64,000 nt of DNA from Anaerolineales bacterium UBA5195 (GTDB lineage: Bacteria > Chloroflexota > Anaerolineae > Anaerolineales > Villigracilaceae). The notes beneath the pieces are model-generated. The model was not told where the DNA came from and did no database searches. It saw only the letters and a program-made list of their open reading frames with translations. Within the stretch, counting starts at the first letter, position 1; each line of letters begins with the position of its first letter. The stretch lies in assembly GCA_002412925.1 (NCBI GenBank), contig DHVZ01000024.1:4701-68700 (forward strand), read 5' to 3'. Of this stretch, positions 59,797-64,000 are shown in pieces. Made by a program: the position numbers and the translations under genes.

Positions 59797-61989
59797 TCAA
59801 TATTTTACCCATTCCACAAAATGCAACGTTCCTGCCCGATCTCCACAAACTATCGTGCTGGCATCCGGGGTGACAGCACAGCATAACAACGCTACATTGG
59901 TCATCAGAGTCAAGGTGCATTTTCCCGTGGTCAAATCCCATATTCTAAGTGAGCTATCTTCTGAAACTGAAATAGCCCAACGTCCATCCGATGTAACTGT
60001 CACGCCAACCACATCATCGTTATGCCCTTCCAGTGTTCTTATTACAATACCTGATTTAATGTCCCACACTTTCAGTGTGTGGTCATTAGATGCCGAGATA
60101 GCCCAACGGCCATCCGGTGTGACCGCTACTCCGGTTACTGGATGCGAATGGCCTTCAAGGGAACGAATTTTCCATCCTGTTACAAGATGCCATACCTTCA
60201 ATGTAAAGTCATCGGATGCTGAAATGGCTAATTGCCCGCTCGCTGTCAATGCAATAGCATTCACACTATGCGGATGACAGTACATCTTACGAACCCGCCA
60301 ACCCAGACCAAGATTCCAAATTTCAAGTATTCCGTATCCACCTGCTGCTGATACTACCCAACGGCCATTTGCTGTTATCGCTATTGCGTTTTTCCCCCAG
60401 TTATCGCTACGGCTCTTAAGGGTGCGAAGCAGCTCACCTGATGCAATATCCCATACCTTGAGAGTCTGATCACTGGCTCCAGAGATTGCCATCCGTCCAT
60501 CCGGAGTCACTGCTACAGCATTTACCGAACCCTGATGTCCTTCCAGCACGCGAATTATCTTCCCTGTTGCCAACTGCCATATTTTGAGCGTATTGTCTTC
60601 GGAGGCAGAGATAGCATATTGTGCATCTGGCGTTACGGCTACACCATGAACATAGTGGGAGTGCCCTTCCAACTTTCGATCGGTTTTGCTCATTGCGAGA
60701 TCCCACACTCGGAGGCTGTCATCTCCGGAGGCTGAGACCGCCCAACGTCCATCTGCAGTTATAGCCACATCCGTTATATATGTTGTATGACCAATTAACG
60801 TACGGACCATTTCTCCCGTCGCAACATTCCAAACTTTAAGACTTTTGTCAGCGCAGGCAGATATAGCCCTATTTCCATCTGCTGTCACAGCTACAGCCCC
60901 CTGGCTTTCAGATGCTTCGAACACGCGAACCGTTTGACCTGTTTTAATATCCCACAACCGCAGAGTTTTATCGTTTGAAGCTGAAATGACCCAACGACCA
61001 TTCTTCGTCACCACCACATGAGTTACGCTCCCCGTATGGCCTTTTAGTGTAAGAACTGTCTTACCCGTTGCAAGATCCCAAACCCGGAGAGACTTATCTG
61101 CAGAGGCGGAAATGATCTTATACCCATCAGGTGTGACTGCCACATCATGTACTTTATCGGTGTGCCCTCTCAAGGTATAAACCCCACGTCCCGTGACAAG
61201 ATTTCGCACGAAAATGTTATGGTCATCATGCGCCGAGATCGCCATGACCCCGTCCATTGTTACCGCCAATCCATTGGCCGTACTATTGTATGATTTAAAC
61301 GTACGAATTGCCTCGCCAGTTTTAAGGTCCCATACCTTAATAGTTTGGTCACTTGAAATCGAGATTGCGCAGTTTCCATCTTCTGTTATAGCGACCGCAT
61401 CCACAGTGTTTACGTGGCCAGCCAGTATGCGAACCGTTTTACCAGTTGCAAGCTCCCACACTCTCAGCGTGCTATCACCTGCTGCCGAAATTGCCAAGCG
61501 CCCGTCTGCCGATATAATTACAGCAGTTACAAAAAGTTTATGTCCGGTTAGCAAGCGCACGAGTTCACCAGATTCGCGGACGGTGGGGAAGTGCTCCCGC
61601 AAATAAAGTTGTTTTGTTCTTTTTAGTATTTCTTCAGTGTTGCACAATAAATCATCATAACCAAGCTCTAGGGAGCAATTCCTAAACTGCTGGAGAAAAT
61701 AACTATCTTGCTGACTTAAAATCCTATTGCGCAAATGATGAGCTTCTCTATCAAGGACTCTTTTTATAGTAACAAGCTTTTCGTACGACTGTGCATATTC
61801 TGGTAATAAGCGCAGCGCCGCAGTGTAATCCTGCAACAATTCATCGATGTCCAACCGTCGGACAATTGAATTCATGAATTCAAGGTCGCTTAAAATTACG
61901 GCCGTTTTATCCCATCGTTCAGCAAGCAGCCACTGTGTAGGCAGGGCACGCAGCTCACGGTCACTGCAAACAAGGTAAGGATTACTCAT
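59797..61989 (-). CDS. WD40 repeat protein (14 repeats), split from the NACHT ATPase
   Basis: 730 aa. Residues 1-150 are helical and match the linker usually found between NACHT and WD40 parts (WLLAERWDKTAVI, LLQDYTAAL). Fourteen WD repeats follow, each with GH...V...A.T.DG..A.S.S.D.T...WD, enough for two seven-bladed propellers. It would be the sensor half of a STAND protein. ATGA overlap with the ATPase gene means the two are coupled and act together. Confidence 0.88.
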   Translation of the reverse strand: MSNPYLVCSDRELRALPTQWLLAERWDKTAVILSDLEFMNSIVRRLDIDELLQDYTAALRLLPEYAQSYEKLVTIKRVLDREAHHLRNRILSQQDSYFLQQFRNCSLELGYDDLLCNTEEILKRTKQLYLREHFPTVRESGELVRLLTGHKLFVTAVIISADGRLAISAAGDSTLRVWELATGKTVRILAGHVNTVDAVAITEDGNCAISISSDQTIKVWDLKTGEAIRTFKSYNSTANGLAVTMDGVMAISAHDDHNIFVRNLVTGRGVYTLRGHTDKVHDVAVTPDGYKIISASADKSLRVWDLATGKTVLTLKGHTGSVTHVVVTKNGRWVISASNDKTLRLWDIKTGQTVRVFEASESQGAVAVTADGNRAISACADKSLKVWNVATGEMVRTLIGHTTYITDVAITADGRWAVSASGDDSLRVWDLAMSKTDRKLEGHSHYVHGVAVTPDAQYAISASEDNTLKIWQLATGKIIRVLEGHQGSVNAVAVTPDGRMAISGASDQTLKVWDIASGELLRTLKSRSDNWGKNAIAITANGRWVVSAAGGYGILEIWNLGLGWRVRKMYCHPHSVNAIALTASGQLAISASDDFTLKVWHLVTGWKIRSLEGHSHPVTGVAVTPDGRWAISASNDHTLKVWDIKSGIVIRTLEGHNDDVVGVTVTSDGRWAISVSEDSSLRIWDLTTGKCTLTLMTNVALLCCAVTPDASTIVCGDRAGTLHFVEWVKY

Positions 61990-63677
61990 TTCCCCTGTCT
62001 TGCTCGCTCTATCTTCTCTTCAATAGATGTCGCTACCAGTTCGCTGTAATTACGCAAGTCCACTTGCTTTGCCAGGAAATCTGCAAAACTGGCATGATAC
62101 AGGCGGTAAAGTTGTTCTTCATTGAACATACTTTCCAGCAGGAAGGGTTCCCAAGCCTGAATGATGCGCCGCACTTCACGCCGTTCGATCTTTGTCCATT
62201 CAGAAACTTCATCCAAACTCACAGATTCGGTCATTACTGCCAGTACACAAATGGTTTTTTCATGAGTTTCTTTGAAATCTCCACCAACTTCTTCTTTCAT
62301 CTGTGCCCAGTGACTTCGGTAGTAGTCTTGTAAGCCTTTTGGCAATTCGCCCATGCCGCCGCGACCTAGTTTTCCCGATTCAATGGCTGGCAAGACATAA
62401 CGCAGGTACATAAAGTTGCCCTGACTTTTTTGCAATAGTTCGGTTACAAAATCTGTGCTTATAATTTTCCACTCACTTAGCCGCGTTTGCATTTCACTTC
62501 GTTTGGCATAGTTTTCCAAATAAACACAGATGTCGAGTAAGTTACCTTTTAAATCTGGCTCAATATCCAGATCGCGCCGAGAGACCACTTGCAATGGAAT
62601 GTCTTTGTCTGGGCGAGTGGTGACAACTACATAGACGCTTTCTGGCAAAATGGGCGGCAGGAAATGGACATTGACACGGGGCGGCAGCAAACGCCATTCG
62701 GCTTCATCCAAAGAATCCAAAGCAATGATAATTGGGCAGTTGGCTGGGTTGGCAGCTGCTTGACTTAGGCATTGTTCCAATAAAACACTTGATCGCATTG
62801 GCTCGTCAGGGATTTTCAAATTTAACTTATAGCGCTCAATCAGTTGAGCACAAACATTCCCTAGAAACAACTCGGGTAAGCGGATATTTTGCTGGATGAC
62901 GTTGAAATGATGGATGAGATTTCGTGTCTTGACCAATTGCCCCATAAGAGCAGATTTTCCAATGCCTGGTTCGCCGCGAATTACAAAATAGCCATTTTTC
63001 TCTTCCGATAGAAAAGAGTCCAATGCATTAAAAACAAATTGCCTGCCAACAAAGCCTTTTGTCTTTTCTGCAATCAAGGTATCAAAACTGATCACGTATT
63101 TATTAGGCTGTTGATTTGTTTTTGTCTGTTCCAATAAAGACTTGACATCCGCCTTGATGTCTTTGACATCTTTCCCTATTTCCTTGAGCGCATTGTGAAT
63201 AATACGCAAACCAAAATTCTTGACAGGAATCAGCGCGCTCTGCAAACACTCAATGTAAAGGCTGACACCTTCGTTGATTTGTTCATCGCTGATGCGCCTT
63301 GGCGCGTCATTTCGAAATGCCGTGAATAAAGTTCTCTGCAGGGTTTCATCGTCCAATGCTTCTGGCAAACCTGCAATAGCAGTTTGCACAGACGGCAGGT
63401 CCCCATAATCCATCACAAACAACTGGCGAAGTTCATCATCCTTGCATTCCTTCTTGAACTTCTCGTCAGCGGCTTTTGCTGCTTTGAGCAGTTCTATCTG
63501 CCCATCTTTACTGGCAAAAATGGAATCGACTTTTGCCTGGACTTTTTCCGCACCAACATCAGTTAGCGTTGTTGCCACAATTTCAAGCGCTTCATCACCA
63601 ATCACACTCTTGATGTGATGTTTGGCAAGCGCCAGCCCGAGCTTGAGAATGGTTTTTGGCAGTTCAGGCGTAGTCAT
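61986..63677 (-). CDS. NACHT-like STAND ATPase
   Basis: 563 aa. An N-terminal helical domain (about 1-200) may carry the effector or oligomerisation function. The NTPase has Walker A GEPGIGKSAL (235-244), Walker B IIIALDSLDEAEW (about 316-328) and a sensor TTRPDKD. A winged-helix C-terminal region follows and ends without repeats, which are encoded in the next gene. AAAGG precedes the ATG. STAND proteins oligomerise after ligand binding; here the sensing part is a separate subunit. Confidence 0.85.
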   Translation of the reverse strand: MTTPELPKTILKLGLALAKHHIKSVIGDEALEIVATTLTDVGAEKVQAKVDSIFASKDGQIELLKAAKAADEKFKKECKDDELRQLFVMDYGDLPSVQTAIAGLPEALDDETLQRTLFTAFRNDAPRRISDEQINEGVSLYIECLQSALIPVKNFGLRIIHNALKEIGKDVKDIKADVKSLLEQTKTNQQPNKYVISFDTLIAEKTKGFVGRQFVFNALDSFLSEEKNGYFVIRGEPGIGKSALMGQLVKTRNLIHHFNVIQQNIRLPELFLGNVCAQLIERYKLNLKIPDEPMRSSVLLEQCLSQAAANPANCPIIIALDSLDEAEWRLLPPRVNVHFLPPILPESVYVVVTTRPDKDIPLQVVSRRDLDIEPDLKGNLLDICVYLENYAKRSEMQTRLSEWKIISTDFVTELLQKSQGNFMYLRYVLPAIESGKLGRGGMGELPKGLQDYYRSHWAQMKEEVGGDFKETHEKTICVLAVMTESVSLDEVSEWTKIERREVRRIIQAWEPFLLESMFNEEQLYRLYHASFADFLAKQVDLRNYSELVATSIEEKIERARQGK

Positions 63678-63716
63678 ACTATGTTACCTTTTCAATAGAA
63701 AAACCTTTGCACGCTA

Positions 63717-63878
63717 TCACTTCAACCTCATCCACTCCACCCCTTGACCCCCATGTCCCTCGCGGACATGGTTCTCCTTCTCATACCCCATCACCATCTT
63801 CCCGCACTGGATAAGTGCATCCAGTGCAAAATCAGATAGCAGCATCTTTGTAAATTTATTGTTTGTCCGGTATGCCAT
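63717..63878 (-). CDS. Small 53-aa protein upstream of the NACHT operon
   Basis: Too short for usual calling. MAYRTNNKFTKMLLSDFAL and IQCGKMVMGYEKEN read cleanly to TGA. Its ATG overlaps the stop of the gene at the window edge (TAATG). A decayed copy lies at 58302-58390, showing the sequence existed as a gene twice. Function unknown. Confidence 0.6.
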   Translation of the reverse strand: MAYRTNNKFTKMLLSDFALDALIQCGKMVMGYEKENHVREGHGGQGVEWMRLK

Positions 63879-64000
63879 TATCCACCAACTTCTGCTTTTT
63901 CAATTGCGGCATCCAGTATATTTATCCACTCGTCTTCAGCAAGAATGATTAACGGATAACCTAATTGATTAGAAAGATACTGAAAATTTTCAACGACCTC
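63878..64000 (-). CDS. Partial gene running off the right edge
   Basis: The last 40 codons of a minus-strand gene: NFQYLSNQLGYPLIILAEDE and WINILDAAIEKAEVGG then TAA. Its start lies outside the window. It is coupled to the 53-aa gene. No family recognised from this tail. Confidence 0.6.
   Translation of the reverse strand, partial: EVVENFQYLSNQLGYPLIILAEDEWINILDAAIEKAEVGG

Noticed and set aside
59614..63566. Plus-strand frames opposite the WD40 and NACHT genes
   Set aside because: Antisense shadows of strongly coding minus-strand genes.
1..64000. CRISPR arrays, rRNA and tRNA genes
   Set aside because: No regularly spaced short repeats, no rRNA-like blocks, and no recognisable tRNA T-arm/acceptor patterns were found by eye; a tRNA scan could still find a cryptic one.

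Overview
The window looks like a piece of a Chloroflexota (Anaerolineae-type) chromosome or large integrated element. This is an inference from content: a Tad/Flp pilus locus without an outer-membrane secretin (expected for a single-membrane cell), Thr/Pro-rich surface linkers, WD40 and BNR propeller proteins next to NACHT/STAND-type ATPases, and heavy remodelling by IS elements and tyrosine recombinases. No rRNA, tRNA or CRISPR array was seen.

Layout. (1) 1-5506: a Ser/Thr kinase gene between attC-like heptamers, then a nested pair of insertion sequences. An ISL3-family element (2294-5506, 8-bp target duplication) carries a second IS (2341-4142, 9-bp target duplication) two bases beyond its transposase stop codon. 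(2) 5910-18339: a GC-rich collinear Tad pilus operon (cpaB, tadZ, tadA, tadB, tadC, an isoprenylcysteine-methyltransferase-like gene, several secreted Ig-like proteins, tadV, a 49-aa Flp pilin, tadE, tadG). (3) 18340-44390: accessory cargo. Two truncated copies of the tadG 3' end (19467-19568 and 28024-28145) punctuate it, so cargo seems to have accumulated at this point. It contains a CoiA-like nuclease, a PLD-like nuclease, an ADP-ribosylglycohydrolase fused to a nuclease-like domain, a PD-(D/E)XK-like protein, MBL/DUF3006, HNH and MazG-like proteins, an FGE-domain lipoprotein, one intact and three broken tyrosine recombinases, and a three-gene operon of ATPases and membrane-anchored BNR propellers. 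(4) 44400-56715: a second GC-rich core operon series with two SSBs, a sliding clamp, RadC, a SWIM-zinc-finger protein, DUF6876 and unknown proteins, ending in a 1213-aa methyltransferase-helicase fusion. (5) 56823-64000, minus strand: a VapBC/HEPN operon, a DNA glycosylase, and an operon encoding a NACHT-like ATPase, a separate 14-repeat WD40 protein and a four-helix membrane protein.

How it fits together. The Tad operon and the replication operon start with near-identical promoter-leaders containing a terminator hairpin. Its upper helix shows a compensatory base-pair change between the copies, and an upstream GGTCGC could form an antiterminator. Three later operons of the second core carry another shared intergenic element with two CACGTTGGC boxes about two helical turns apart; the ACGTTGGC core also occurs in both leaders. 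This suggests one mobile element in which a Tad-type pilus and a replication/repair set are co-regulated, later split by about 26 kb of cargo. No relaxase, replication initiator or DNA polymerase is visible here, so the transfer mode is unknown. The most system-like candidates are this co-regulated Tad/replication element, the split NACHT/WD40/membrane operon, the ATPase-TPR/BNR operon and the ADP-ribosylglycohydrolase-nuclease fusion.
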